DNA from: Promethearchaeota archaeon
GTDB taxonomy: Archaea; Asgardarchaeota; Lokiarchaeia; Sigynarchaeales; SOKP01
Direction: 5' to 3'
Assembly (NCBI GenBank): GCA_013375495.1
Contig: JABXKC010000032.1
Location: forward strand, 363 to 44,628
Length of the DNA: 44,266 bases
This document shows positions 17,229-24,766 of the stretch, piece by piece (position 1 is the stretch's first letter; every line of letters starts with the position of its first letter). Made by a program: the position numbers and the translations under genes. Below the pieces are notes generated by a model, which ran no database searches, was not told where the DNA came from, and worked only from the letters and a program-made list of their open reading frames with translations.

Positions 17229-18524
17229 TTATTTTAAATTTAATTCTTGATATGTTTCGTGTGTTTTTTTAGCTATTATGTCCCAAGAAAGAGTTTCTTG
17301 GACTTTATTTTTACCTTCTAATCCTAAATTTTTGCTTAATCGCTTCTTTTTTAATAACATTACAACTTTATCAGCGATGTCATTATGATCGTCAAACTCA
17401 ACAAGTAATCCATCAATTTTATCTCTTATAACTTCTGGTGTTGCTCCAATGTTTGCACCGATAACTGGTTTACCAGAAGCCCAAGCTTCTAGAAATGCAA
17501 TCCCATACGCATCACTTCGGCTTGGCATCAAAAATACATCTGTTTCGTTAAAAGCTGCGATTTTCTTTGCATCATAATACCCTTTTAAATTATCGGGGGT
17601 TAAATTAATAACTCGAGGATCGCCAGTTTTCTGAATTTTAGAGAGTTCTCTATTAAACGCGAGAGTAGATGGTCCAATAAAAACAAAATAAACTTTTCTG
17701 TATTTTTTTAAGATATAGGGAATTGCTTTTAAAATTGAAATTGCTCCCTTCTCATAATTTTTATATCCGCAGAATAACACCATCCCAAAATTCTTTTCAT
17801 TTGGTTTAAAGTACTTTTGTTTAAATTTAAATCTCTTAGGATTTTGTTTCCGGCGTATAATAAACTTCTTGTAATCCACCCCCATAGAAATAACTTTTAT
17901 TTTTTCTTCTGGGATGCCCAGTTTTTCGCCTAATATTTTCTTCTCAAGGTGAGTACAAGCAATTATCTTATCAAACTTTTGCAGAGGTTCGAAATAGTGT
18001 TTGTTAAGATATCTGGGATTTGAGAAGTGAAAAAAGGGAGTACAAACAGTTGGTTTATTGGAAAGTTTTCCTAGCATTAAAGTTAAGATGGTATTAAAAT
18101 AGGGATAAAAGCTTGTATGGATTAAGTCGAATGAGATATTAAAGGGATGCTTCACTACTTCAAGTAAGTTTTCTAAATATGGGCCATTTCTTAAATATTC
18201 TGTCAAACATTCGTCAGATAATCCTAAATCCGTGTATGATGTGAATTTTTTTATAAATTTAAGTTTATCATTTAGAGATACATTGTATTTAACAGGAAAA
18301 CGCGTGATTTTTAAATTGTTTACACGCTCGTAGTATCTATCTCCGATGTTAATAATTCTGCTGTTTGGTTCCCTTAAAGCTTTAAAATCAATTGCAGTGG
18401 AAGTATAAACGTTGACCCCATAATTGTATTTCAAATGCAATATTTCTGCGATACTTTGGATATAAAATTCTGCTCCCGAAATTGCAGGATAATATCTTGT
18501 AGGGAAATATAAAATATTGTACAA
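17229..18524 (-). CDS. Glycosyltransferase family 4
   Basis: A GT-B-fold sugar transferase of 431 residues. The N-terminal domain starts ILYFPTRYYPAISGAEFYIQ, with the family's P..GG.e-type acceptor-side loop in the form SGAE. The C-terminal donor domain has VLFCGYKNYEKGAISIL, VFIGPS and DVFLMPSRSDAYGIAFLEAWASGKPVIG (quoted here in part), which contains the E-x7-E motif typical of GT4. It ends in the usual helical swap-back segment. No signal peptide; cytoplasmic or membrane-associated. Its downstream neighbour, with one base between, is the PLP decarboxylase, which suggests joint work on a glycoconjugate or glycosylated small molecule. The donor and acceptor cannot be inferred. Confidence 0.87.
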   Translation of the reverse strand: MYNILYFPTRYYPAISGAEFYIQSIAEILHLKYNYGVNVYTSTAIDFKALREPNSRIINIGDRYYERVNNLKITRFPVKYNVSLNDKLKFIKKFTSYTDLGLSDECLTEYLRNGPYLENLLEVVKHPFNISFDLIHTSFYPYFNTILTLMLGKLSNKPTVCTPFFHFSNPRYLNKHYFEPLQKFDKIIACTHLEKKILGEKLGIPEEKIKVISMGVDYKKFIIRRKQNPKRFKFKQKYFKPNEKNFGMVLFCGYKNYEKGAISILKAIPYILKKYRKVYFVFIGPSTLAFNRELSKIQKTGDPRVINLTPDNLKGYYDAKKIAAFNETDVFLMPSRSDAYGIAFLEAWASGKPVIGANIGATPEVIRDKIDGLLVEFDDHNDIADKVVMLLKKKRLSKNLGLEGKNKVQETLSWDIIAKKTHETYQELNLK

Positions 18525-18573
18525 ACTTTTGATCCTTTTTATTTATCAATTATAATTACTATATGATAATCAA

Positions 18574-18966
18574 ATGTCTAAAGATTTATTATTTGATGTT
18601 TATTCAAAGGCTAAAAATAGAAAAGTTATCGATGATGAGTTAATTAGTTTTATCGATTCTATTTTTCCTAATAACGTTGACAAAGTATTAGAGGTTATTA
18701 AAAAGGGAATAACAAAGTATAATTATAAACCTTCGAATCGAGTTATTTGGGTCGCATTAGGTAAGAAATGTGAACACATGATATTTCCAAGATTATTTTG
18801 CTCCTGTCAAGATTTTTATAAGAATGTTGTAATACAAAGAAAAAGAAGTTTTTGTAAACATCTACTAGCTCAGGCAATTTGTGATGGTTTAGACGATTTT
18901 AATGAACTAGATTTAGATGATGAAGATTTTAATACATTAGTTGAAGATTTAAACTTAAAATTTTAG
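18574..18966 (+). CDS. SWIM zinc-finger protein
   Basis: A 130-residue protein with a central SWIM-type zinc motif: FCSCQDFYKNVV, then RSFCKHLLAQAI, giving CxCx(n)CxH at about residues 78-97. The N-terminal half is helical (DVYSKAKNRKVIDDELISFI) and the C-terminus is very acidic (LDDFNELDLDDEDF). Small archaeal SWIM proteins are related to the SWS1/Shu group that assists RecA-family recombinases, but many SWIM proteins have other roles. It is divergent from the glycosyltransferase gene (about 50 bases) and its last 12 bases overlap the 3' end of the convergent ThiI-like gene. The motif is clear; a recombination role is inference. Confidence 0.75.
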   Translation: MSKDLLFDVYSKAKNRKVIDDELISFIDSIFPNNVDKVLEVIKKGITKYNYKPSNRVIWVALGKKCEHMIFPRLFCSCQDFYKNVVIQRKRSFCKHLLAQAICDGLDDFNELDLDDEDFNTLVEDLNLKF

Positions 18967-19602
18967 CAACTCTGCATTCCTTATTGAGTTATCAACTAGA
19001 TCAGTGATGCTGACTTTTAACTCCGATTCTTCTACTTCGAACAATTTCGCGTGAGTTTCAGGGTACTGAGGATTAAACTGACACCCTGCCGAAGCGTCTG
19101 AAGAAGTTTGATATAACCCAATTTTTTTATTTATATTAATTACTTCTTGTTTATCACATCCTATTAAGGGTCTTAACAGAATACAATCTTGAACTATATT
19201 ATTATAAGAATATAAGTTGTCTAAAGTTTGGCTAGCTTGTTCTCCCAGAATATCTCCTGTAACTATTATATTAGTTTCTTCCAGTTTTCCTATTTGTTTA
19301 GCAATTCTAAGCATTAATCGCTTACATAAAACACAAGTTAATTTTCGATCACAAACTTGTTTAAAACCTTCCAAGTTATCATCGTGGTTAATGAAATATA
19401 TTTTCAGTTTATCGTTTGTAAACTTTGATAAGATTTTTACAATTTCTATAACTTTTTTTTTCATCGAATCTTCGTAATCGTCCGAAGTTAAAAACGAGAG
19501 AAAAATAGGTGTAAAACCTCTTTTTATCATAACATATGCTGCAATTGGGCTATCCAAACCACTTGAGAGTAAAGATATAAATTTTCTTATTGTTATCACC
19601 AA
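18955..19602 (-). CDS. ThiI-like PP-loop sulfurtransferase lacking the THUMP and rhodanese domains
   Basis: A 215-residue protein equal to the catalytic domain of ThiI, which makes 4-thiouridine-8 in tRNA. The PP-loop is SSGLDSPIAAYVMIKRG. It continues with CVLCKRLMLRIAKQIG, VTGDILGEQASQTLDNL, RPLIGCDKQEVI and a late cysteine in SAGCQFNPQYP. The family's N-terminal ferredoxin-like and THUMP domains, used to hold tRNA, and the rhodanese domain are absent. Tentative start TTG 19602; GTG 19599 is next, and both are part of or next to a GGTGAT that looks like a Shine-Dalgarno element, so the true start may be slightly inside. Just 3 bases downstream of the cysteine-cluster gene, so probably co-transcribed. 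tRNA or thiamine substrate unclear. Confidence 0.8.
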   Translation of the reverse strand: MVITIRKFISLLSSGLDSPIAAYVMIKRGFTPIFLSFLTSDDYEDSMKKKVIEIVKILSKFTNDKLKIYFINHDDNLEGFKQVCDRKLTCVLCKRLMLRIAKQIGKLEETNIIVTGDILGEQASQTLDNLYSYNNIVQDCILLRPLIGCDKQEVININKKIGLYQTSSDASAGCQFNPQYPETHAKLFEVEESELKVSITDLVDNSIRNAELLKF

Positions 19603-19605
19603 TTT

Positions 19606-20199
19606 TTAATTTGTTGTTATTTCATCTCTATCCCATTCTTTTAGATATTTATTGAAATCATCGAGTAAAATTTCCCTCGAAATTTTTATTTTATTCTTAT
19701 ATTCGAGCTTTTTGATCTTCACCATTAATTTTTTATTTCGTTTTAAGTGTTCTTGAGCATTAGGATATTCATTTTTAAAAATTTCTTTGATTTTAGTAAA
19801 ATCCGCTTTTTTTAATAAATTGTAATTCTCTTCTACATAATTACATAAGGGATCAACGCTTATTTGAAAATTAAAAGCATCCACTTGTTTTAAAGCCAAG
19901 GGATAAGCCTTGCACGCTAAGGGTTTCACTTCATGAACAGTGCAACCTTTTTTTGTGTCATAAAACGGGCATCCATGAGTTTCATTATCTAATCGTATTT
20001 TATAGGTCACGACAAGGATTTTTTTATTTAGTACATCAGGAAAAACTAAATCTTCTATGATCTTAAAAGCGATACCCCTTTTTTTCGCGATTTCAATTAA
20101 TATATCTGCTTCGTTAGGGTATAACGGAATTCTTTTTTTGAATTCAATTTCATGGCAGCAAGTTCCGCATTTTTGACACGTATAGTTTGGCTCGGTCAC
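19606..20199 (-). CDS. YkgJ-family cysteine-cluster (Fe-S) protein
   Basis: A 197-residue soluble protein of the YkgJ/CxxCxxCC family. The N-terminal cluster is CQKCGTCCHEIEF (near residues 8-20). It is followed by CPFYDTKKGCTVHEVKPLACKAYPLAL, given here in parts as CPFY, GCTVHE and CKAYP, and a last CNY. These cysteines are thought to bind a metal or Fe-S cluster; the reaction is not established for the family. The C-terminal half is charged and helical. It is the first gene of a two-gene unit with the ThiI-like protein (3-base gap), which hints at sulfur or metal handling in tRNA thiolation, but this is inference from neighbourhood only. Confidence 0.83.
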   Translation of the reverse strand: MTEPNYTCQKCGTCCHEIEFKKRIPLYPNEADILIEIAKKRGIAFKIIEDLVFPDVLNKKILVVTYKIRLDNETHGCPFYDTKKGCTVHEVKPLACKAYPLALKQVDAFNFQISVDPLCNYVEENYNLLKKADFTKIKEIFKNEYPNAQEHLKRNKKLMVKIKKLEYKNKIKISREILLDDFNKYLKEWDRDEITTN

Positions 20200-20401
20200 T
20201 TCTAGAGGATTAAAAAAATCATTTGTGATATATTCGGTACAGAATCCGATATATGTAATGATACTTGAGAAAATAAATTTTTTGTGTTATGATTATATTA
20301 CTTTTACACTAAATTATGTGTCTATTAGGATAACACATTGATTTTAAAGAAATAAATTTGACTTTAATAATATCAAATAAACAATACTTAAGGTAAAAAA
20401 A

Positions 20402-21217
20402 GTGACAGAGTCTGGGATAAGGGTAATTAAACATGTTGATTTTAAAGAGGAGGAATTTATAGATCCTATATGCATTTTAGGGATGCCGGGAATAGCTGAT
20501 GTCGGAAAATTCGCAATCGATTCTTTAATTGGGCAACTTGATGCAAAGAACTTTATGGATTTTATCTTTGATGATTATCCCGCGGGAGCTATAGTTGATG
20601 ATAGTTTATTATCAGCTCCTAAAGCAGAGATATTATATTGGAAAGATCCCAATCAAAAGAGGGATATTTTTTTAATTACAGCTGATGCGCAAAGCTTAAC
20701 TCCTAAAGGCATATATAGAATTTCAAACTTTCTTACAGAGATAATATATCAATGCAAAATAAAATTGATAATAGCATTAGGGGCGTATCCAGTTAACAGT
20801 CGTAAGATAGATATAAAAGTTCCCAAAATTTATGCAAGTTCGACTAATCGAGAATTACTGGCAAATTTTTTAACGAAAAACAACTGTAAGAAAATCCAGA
20901 AGGGAGTAATTATAGGTGCTAATGGCTTAATCCCTACATTAGCGAAGGCTAGATTCAATTTAGATGGTATTGTCCTTTTAGCGGAAACAGATAATATTGC
21001 CATGGTAAATGAGGATATCACTGATTTAAAAGCCTCAATAACTCTTTTGGAGATGCTTAAGAAGTCATTTACACTACCAATCAAAAAGAAATATTCCCTC
21101 GAAAATATTGATGATATTACAAAAAACCTTCAAAATAAAAGAGACCAACTCGAAAAAGATTTAAACACATTTGAATTTGTTGATACTGAGGATAAGAGAA
21201 AGTCATTGTATATTTAA
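20402..21217 (+). CDS. PAC2-family protein (proteasome assembly chaperone-like)
   Basis: A 271-residue protein of the PAC2/PbaB family. It shows the family N-terminus DPICILGMPGIADVGKFAID, then AGAIVDDSLLSAPKAEIL, the middle IALGAYPVNS and the final GANGLIPTLAKARFNLDGIVLLAET, cited in parts. Archaeal PbaB and eukaryotic PAC1/PAC2 help assemble the proteasome alpha-ring, although some archaeal members bind other clients. The C-terminus ends in a charged coiled helix (KNLQNKRDQLEKDLNTFEF) and lacks a clear HbYX motif (last residues KSLYI). GTG start at 20402 after an A-rich leader. A second possible proteasome chaperone lies at 25608-25976. Confidence 0.85.
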   Translation: MTESGIRVIKHVDFKEEEFIDPICILGMPGIADVGKFAIDSLIGQLDAKNFMDFIFDDYPAGAIVDDSLLSAPKAEILYWKDPNQKRDIFLITADAQSLTPKGIYRISNFLTEIIYQCKIKLIIALGAYPVNSRKIDIKVPKIYASSTNRELLANFLTKNNCKKIQKGVIIGANGLIPTLAKARFNLDGIVLLAETDNIAMVNEDITDLKASITLLEMLKKSFTLPIKKKYSLENIDDITKNLQNKRDQLEKDLNTFEFVDTEDKRKSLYI

Positions 21218-21318
21218 TTTCAATTAATTTCCTCACTTTTTGCTTATTATTTTGCAATTCTATTAGCTTTCTAATTTATTTACGAAAAATATTTTAATCT
21301 TGGTTAATTTCTTAAATT

Positions 21319-21468
21319 ATGAATTATGTATGTGCTAGAAAAAGCTGTGGGAAAGAGGTTTCTAAAAAAGAATTAAACGCTCTACCTGGAATTAAATGTT
21401 CTCACTGTGGATTTCGCATCTTATATAAAAAACGCCCAGATGTAATAAAAAGAATAAAAGTACGATAA
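21319..21468 (+). CDS. rpoP: DNA-directed RNA polymerase subunit P (Rpo12)
   Basis: A short 49-codon gene that encodes the smallest zinc subunit of archaeal RNA polymerase, the homologue of eukaryotic Rpb12. It begins MNYVCARKSCGKEV with the first cysteine pair (C5, C10) and continues GIKCSHCGFRILYKKRPDV with the second (C27, C30) and the strongly conserved R-I-L-Y-K-x-R-P, ending in a basic VIKRIKVR. Archaeal RpoP usually has CxxC in the first pair; here the spacing is C-x4-C. ATG start; no Shine-Dalgarno sequence, so the transcript may be leaderless. It lies about 100 bases after the PAC2 gene and is followed by a run of nine T. Confidence 0.93.
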   Translation: MNYVCARKSCGKEVSKKELNALPGIKCSHCGFRILYKKRPDVIKRIKVR

Positions 21469-21477
21469 TTTTTTTTT
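21469..21477 (+). terminator. Oligo-T terminator after rpoP
   Basis: Nine consecutive T residues start directly after the rpoP stop codon, a typical archaeal intrinsic termination signal. It is also close to the 3' end of the convergent tfb gene. Confidence 0.5.
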
Positions 21478-21507
21478 ATTTAGAAGCGAATCACTCCTAA
21501 AAGCATT

Positions 21508-22425
21508 TTATGATGTTAAATCAAATCTCAAATGATTGACTATTTCTTTATACCTATTTCGTATTGTAGCTTCCGTAACTCCTGCCGCTAATGAAATTTC
21601 TTTTTGAGTTCGACGCTCTCCCTCCTGTATTGCTGCTACATATAACGCAGCTCCCGCTAAACCAGTGGGTGCTTTTCCGGCCGTAATGTGATATTTCTTA
21701 GCTAACTTTAATAGTTCCGCGGCTCGGTTCTGAGTTCTCCCTGAAAGGTTCAGTTCGGCGCAAAATCTTGGGATAAAATTTATTGGAGAGGAAACTTGAA
21801 TATTAATCTTTAATTCGTTTAATATAAGCCTATAGCAGCGAGCAATCTTTTTTTTATCAACGAGAGCAAATTCTATAAAATCATCAAGAGTTTTAGGAAT
21901 ATTATTTAATCTACAGGATAAATAAATTGAAGCTATAAGCATTGCTTCGATAGATCTTCCTCGTATTAGATTTTTGTGGGCCATTTTTCTATAAATATGA
22001 GCTGCTGATTCTTTTAATTCTCTTGACAAGTTAAGCTGCGAAGAAAAGCGATCTAATTCATTCATCGCATAGGCTAAATTTCGATCTATTGATTTATTGG
22101 TTCTCGTTCTTACATGCCATTTCCTTAAGCGATATACCTCAGCTTTCATTTTAGGGCTTATACTTTTCCCAAATGCGTCTTTATTTTTCCATCCAATCAT
22201 TGTACTTAATCCTTTATCGTGTAGCGTTAAAGTTGTAGGCGCTCCTACTCTAACTTTTTTACTGGCTTCTTCTGAGGAAAAAGCTCTCCATTCTGGGCCA
22301 GAATCAATGATTTTTTGGGTTAAAACAAGACCACATACATTGCATATAATTTCGCCACGAGCATTGTCAGATATTAATTTCGTATTCCCACATTCTGGGC
22401 ATAAATTTAAATTATTTTGAGACAT
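21508..22425 (-). CDS. tfb: Transcription initiation factor B (TFB)
   Basis: The archaeal TFIIB, which bridges TBP at the TATA box and RNA polymerase. ATG 22425 is preferred over the TTG at 22437 because it places the N-terminal zinc ribbon (C9, C12, C28, C31, with CPEC and CNVC) directly after the start. The B-finger region has DSGPEWRAFSSEE, and the two cyclin repeats follow: ELDRFSSQLNLSRELKESAA with RSIEAMLIASIYLSCRLN, then FCAELNLSGRTQNRAAELLK with PTGLAGAALYVAAIQEG. The C-terminal HTH (TQKEISLAAGVTEATIRNRY) contacts BRE DNA. 305 residues, normal length. Divergent from the zinc-finger gene at 22584. Confidence 0.97.
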   Translation of the reverse strand: MSQNNLNLCPECGNTKLISDNARGEIICNVCGLVLTQKIIDSGPEWRAFSSEEASKKVRVGAPTTLTLHDKGLSTMIGWKNKDAFGKSISPKMKAEVYRLRKWHVRTRTNKSIDRNLAYAMNELDRFSSQLNLSRELKESAAHIYRKMAHKNLIRGRSIEAMLIASIYLSCRLNNIPKTLDDFIEFALVDKKKIARCYRLILNELKINIQVSSPINFIPRFCAELNLSGRTQNRAAELLKLAKKYHITAGKAPTGLAGAALYVAAIQEGERRTQKEISLAAGVTEATIRNRYKEIVNHLRFDLTS

Positions 22426-22583
22426 TGAAAGATCCAATTACTTATACCCACATATATTTCAAATCCTTAATTTCTATAATTAAAGTCATACTTTTAAATG
22501 TTTGCGTTTTATGGATTTATCAGTTAATAAAACACACATTAAAAAAACTAGAGTACAACATTTCACCAAAAGTTTTTAATAAG

Positions 22584-23075
22584 ATGGAATTTTCTAATTA
22601 TATAATGCGACATAATTATAAAAGCCACGGGAAACACTGTTATCTGCGATCATTTCAGACATCTTGTAAAAAGTGTGGTGCAGATGTGCTATATTGGGAG
22701 TGTACTCACGGAAGTAAAATTTTTTTTGAGTATCCACCCTATGGAAAATTACAAAGGCATTATTGTCGGAAAGATCGCGGGTTATTAAACAAGAGGAAAG
22801 AATTTCCAATTGTAATCAAACCACCTAAAGGGCTTTTAGAAGACCCATATTTTAATTGTCCTGTGTGTGGGAAGATTTTTAAAAAAGAATCATCACTACA
22901 AGATCACTTCAAAGAACTAAAAAAAGACGATTTAGAGCATTTTTTATTTACGAATGATAAAATAATTTTTAAAGATAAATTCAACAAAAAGGATAAACTG
23001 GTCTCTGAAAGCGATAAAATTCAATATAAACCCAAGTTTGGGAGAATAAACATAAAGACCTCAAAAGAAGAATGA
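22584..23075 (+). CDS. Zinc-finger protein of unknown function
   Basis: A 163-residue protein not assigned to a named family. Visible zinc candidates: CKKCGADVLYWECTHGSKIFF (cut here), RHYCRKDRG, and a C2H2-like finger CPVCGKIFKKESSLQDHFKELKKDDLEHF, in which CxxC is followed by two histidines. ATG 22584 is preferred. A longer frame back to 22425 adds a stretch of poor, hydrophobic sequence that overlaps the first bases of tfb on the other strand, so it is probably not translated. It is divergent from tfb with about 160 bases between. RNA or DNA binding is plausible, but this is inference. Confidence 0.65.
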   Translation: MEFSNYIMRHNYKSHGKHCYLRSFQTSCKKCGADVLYWECTHGSKIFFEYPPYGKLQRHYCRKDRGLLNKRKEFPIVIKPPKGLLEDPYFNCPVCGKIFKKESSLQDHFKELKKDDLEHFLFTNDKIIFKDKFNKKDKLVSESDKIQYKPKFGRINIKTSKEE

Positions 23076-23180
23076 ATATGTAACCACAAATTTTTAATAC
23101 AAATTTTATAATTATATTTATACTATTATTATTATTATTTTTACACTAGGTCAATTAAATCTAAAAAATTGGAAATAAAA

Positions 23181-23786
23181 ATGCCCACTGATCCAGCCAC
23201 TGTTGTTAACAATTTATTACATAGAGATCCCAGTATTATTGCTGCTGCTGTAGTTCAAGGAAGAGATACTATTCTTTACTCAACAGATAATTGGGACGTT
23301 AGTGCTGATATTAGTAGAGTCATCTCAAGCTGGAATAGTCTGACAGCTCAATTCATCATGATTTCCGGCGTAAAATACTCTGTTCTTCAATGTACTTCGG
23401 AAAGATTAGTAGCTACTTCCATTAGAGGTGAAGGCCACATTCTTGGAGCTAAAGATGAAGAACATAAGTTAATTATTTATCTTGAACCTGACGGCGAACC
23501 TATGGGAGCAACGATGGATACAGCGAGAGCGCTTTCACAGCTAAGCTCAAAAAAAAGTTACTTGGAAGGTAACGCTCAATTAGGAGCCGCAGGCAGACCA
23601 ACAACTGCAGCTGGAGTTAATATTGACCCACAATTAAAAGGTGAGGTCCAATCTTTCTTAGAATGGATAAAGGATAGTGAGGGATTATCAGGATACATCA
23701 ATTATTATCTTCAACAAAATAATACTTCTATCATTTCGGAGCTTTCAAAAATATATGCCGAGTTAAGGCAAATATTTGGGGTATAA
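23181..23786 (+). CDS. Roadblock/LC7-like (MglB-type) domain protein
   Basis: A 201-residue protein. Residues ~12-115 have the alternating pattern of a roadblock/LC7 or related longin-like fold: helix, AAAVVQGRDTILYSTDN, helix (ISRVISSWNSLTAQF), then VKYSVLQCTSERLVATSIRG and HKLIIYLEPDG, and a last helix. The C-terminal ~70 residues form another helical part after a low-complexity linker (GAAGRPTTAAG). Roadblock proteins regulate or scaffold small GTPases, and Asgard genomes contain many. The start is ATG 23181; a TTG at 23169 adds four residues. The next gene, 78 bases on, is a conserved-looking unknown with a CxxC motif. The fold assignment is by pattern only, so moderate. Confidence 0.55.
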   Translation: MPTDPATVVNNLLHRDPSIIAAAVVQGRDTILYSTDNWDVSADISRVISSWNSLTAQFIMISGVKYSVLQCTSERLVATSIRGEGHILGAKDEEHKLIIYLEPDGEPMGATMDTARALSQLSSKKSYLEGNAQLGAAGRPTTAAGVNIDPQLKGEVQSFLEWIKDSEGLSGYINYYLQQNNTSIISELSKIYAELRQIFGV

Positions 23787-23863
23787 TTTTATTCTTAGTT
23801 AAAACATAAGTTTTTATTCAGTATTAATAGAGATATTCACATGGAGTTAAACTACCAACCTTA

Positions 23864-24385
23864 GTGAGAGTATTGGAGAATTCAGACAAGAATACCAAAG
23901 ATGTTTCAAAAAATAAAGATAATGAACTTCTATCAGATAATAATTCGTCTAAAAGTCAAGTTCCTGTTAAAAGTAAAGGGCATTCAAAAGGCGTAAAGAC
24001 AAAGACGGGGTCTAAAAAGAAGGGAAAAGAGTATCTCTCAACTGAAGAAGAATTAGATATCCCTTTAGTTCCCGAATCCCCTAAACAAAAAGATAAAATA
24101 ACAATTAATTCCCCGGGACTTTCTGCTGACTTGGTTACGCAAATGAAGAAGCTCGAGTCTAGTAAAAATAAAGTTGTTTTAGTCAATTGTGAACGATGTA
24201 AAGAAATAATTGCTGTACCTATCCCTAGAGCTTTCGTGTTAAAATCTGAATTACCAGTTGTACCCGTAAGTTATGTTCACAAAAATTCCAAGAAAAAAGA
24301 TCAACATTGTATTACTCTTCATCTTGATCATGATTTTGACATACGTAGGCAACGAATTTCCGATGTAGTTTTTTCTCCTAAGTAA
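23864..24385 (+). CDS. Hypothetical protein with disordered N-terminus and CxxC domain
   Basis: Not recognised. GTG start at 23864 follows the roadblock-like gene on the same strand. Of 173 residues, the first ~85 are polar, lysine-, serine- and asparagine-rich and surely disordered (such as KSKGHSKGVKTKTGSKKKGK). The last ~75 form a compact domain: VVLVNCERCKEIIAVPIPRA, then SELPVVPVSYVHKN and HCITLHLDHDFDIRRQRI. It contains CxxC plus later Cys and His residues, so a metal-binding domain is possible. Because the roadblock-like gene lies directly upstream, a role in the same complex is suggested. The downstream gene is convergent, 36 bases away. Confidence 0.6.
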   Translation: MRVLENSDKNTKDVSKNKDNELLSDNNSSKSQVPVKSKGHSKGVKTKTGSKKKGKEYLSTEEELDIPLVPESPKQKDKITINSPGLSADLVTQMKKLESSKNKVVLVNCERCKEIIAVPIPRAFVLKSELPVVPVSYVHKNSKKKDQHCITLHLDHDFDIRRQRISDVVFSPK

Positions 24386-24421
24386 ATTTTATCGTAATAT
24401 TAATAAAATCTAAATTTTTCG

Positions 24422-24652
24422 CTACATATTCAAAAATAAGACAGAAATAAGTGCTATAAGAAAAGGAATAAAGCACAATAAGCAGAGAAAAGAAATAAAG
24501 CTGTTTCTCCACTTTAAATCATTCGGATTTAGAATTGTATTGCAATTGTGACAAACCTTCTGATTTACAACAATGATTTGAATACCACAATTATAACAAT
24601 TTTTCATTGTTTTATTTTCATCAAGAGGAAAGCTCTCATTTGATTCAGGCAT
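24422..24652 (-). CDS. Small zinc-ribbon membrane protein
   Basis: A 76-residue protein when started at ATG 24652. A longer frame from 24745 would add a 31-residue hydrophobic N-terminus and cannot be ruled out. Residues ~15-36 form a zinc ribbon with CYNCGIQII and CHNCNTILNP, and the C-terminus is one long hydrophobic segment (FISFLCLLCFIPFLIALISV, ending FLNM). This zinc-ribbon-plus-membrane-helix layout is common in small archaeal proteins of unknown role. It converges with the CxxC-domain gene. Confidence 0.6.
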   Translation of the reverse strand: MPESNESFPLDENKTMKNCYNCGIQIIVVNQKVCHNCNTILNPNDLKWRNSFISFLCLLCFIPFLIALISVLFLNM

Positions 24653-24766
24653 TAAAAATCGATGACTATAATTTTTTAAAAGAATTAAAATTATGCTGTA
24701 TACTATATTATATAATTTTAAAGTTAATTTATATAATAAAGACATTGTTTTATAGGTGAGTAATCG

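Noticed and set aside
22425..22583. N-terminal extension of the zinc-finger protein
   Set aside because: It overlaps the first bases of tfb and adds unconserved-looking hydrophobic residues; the ATG at 22584 is better.
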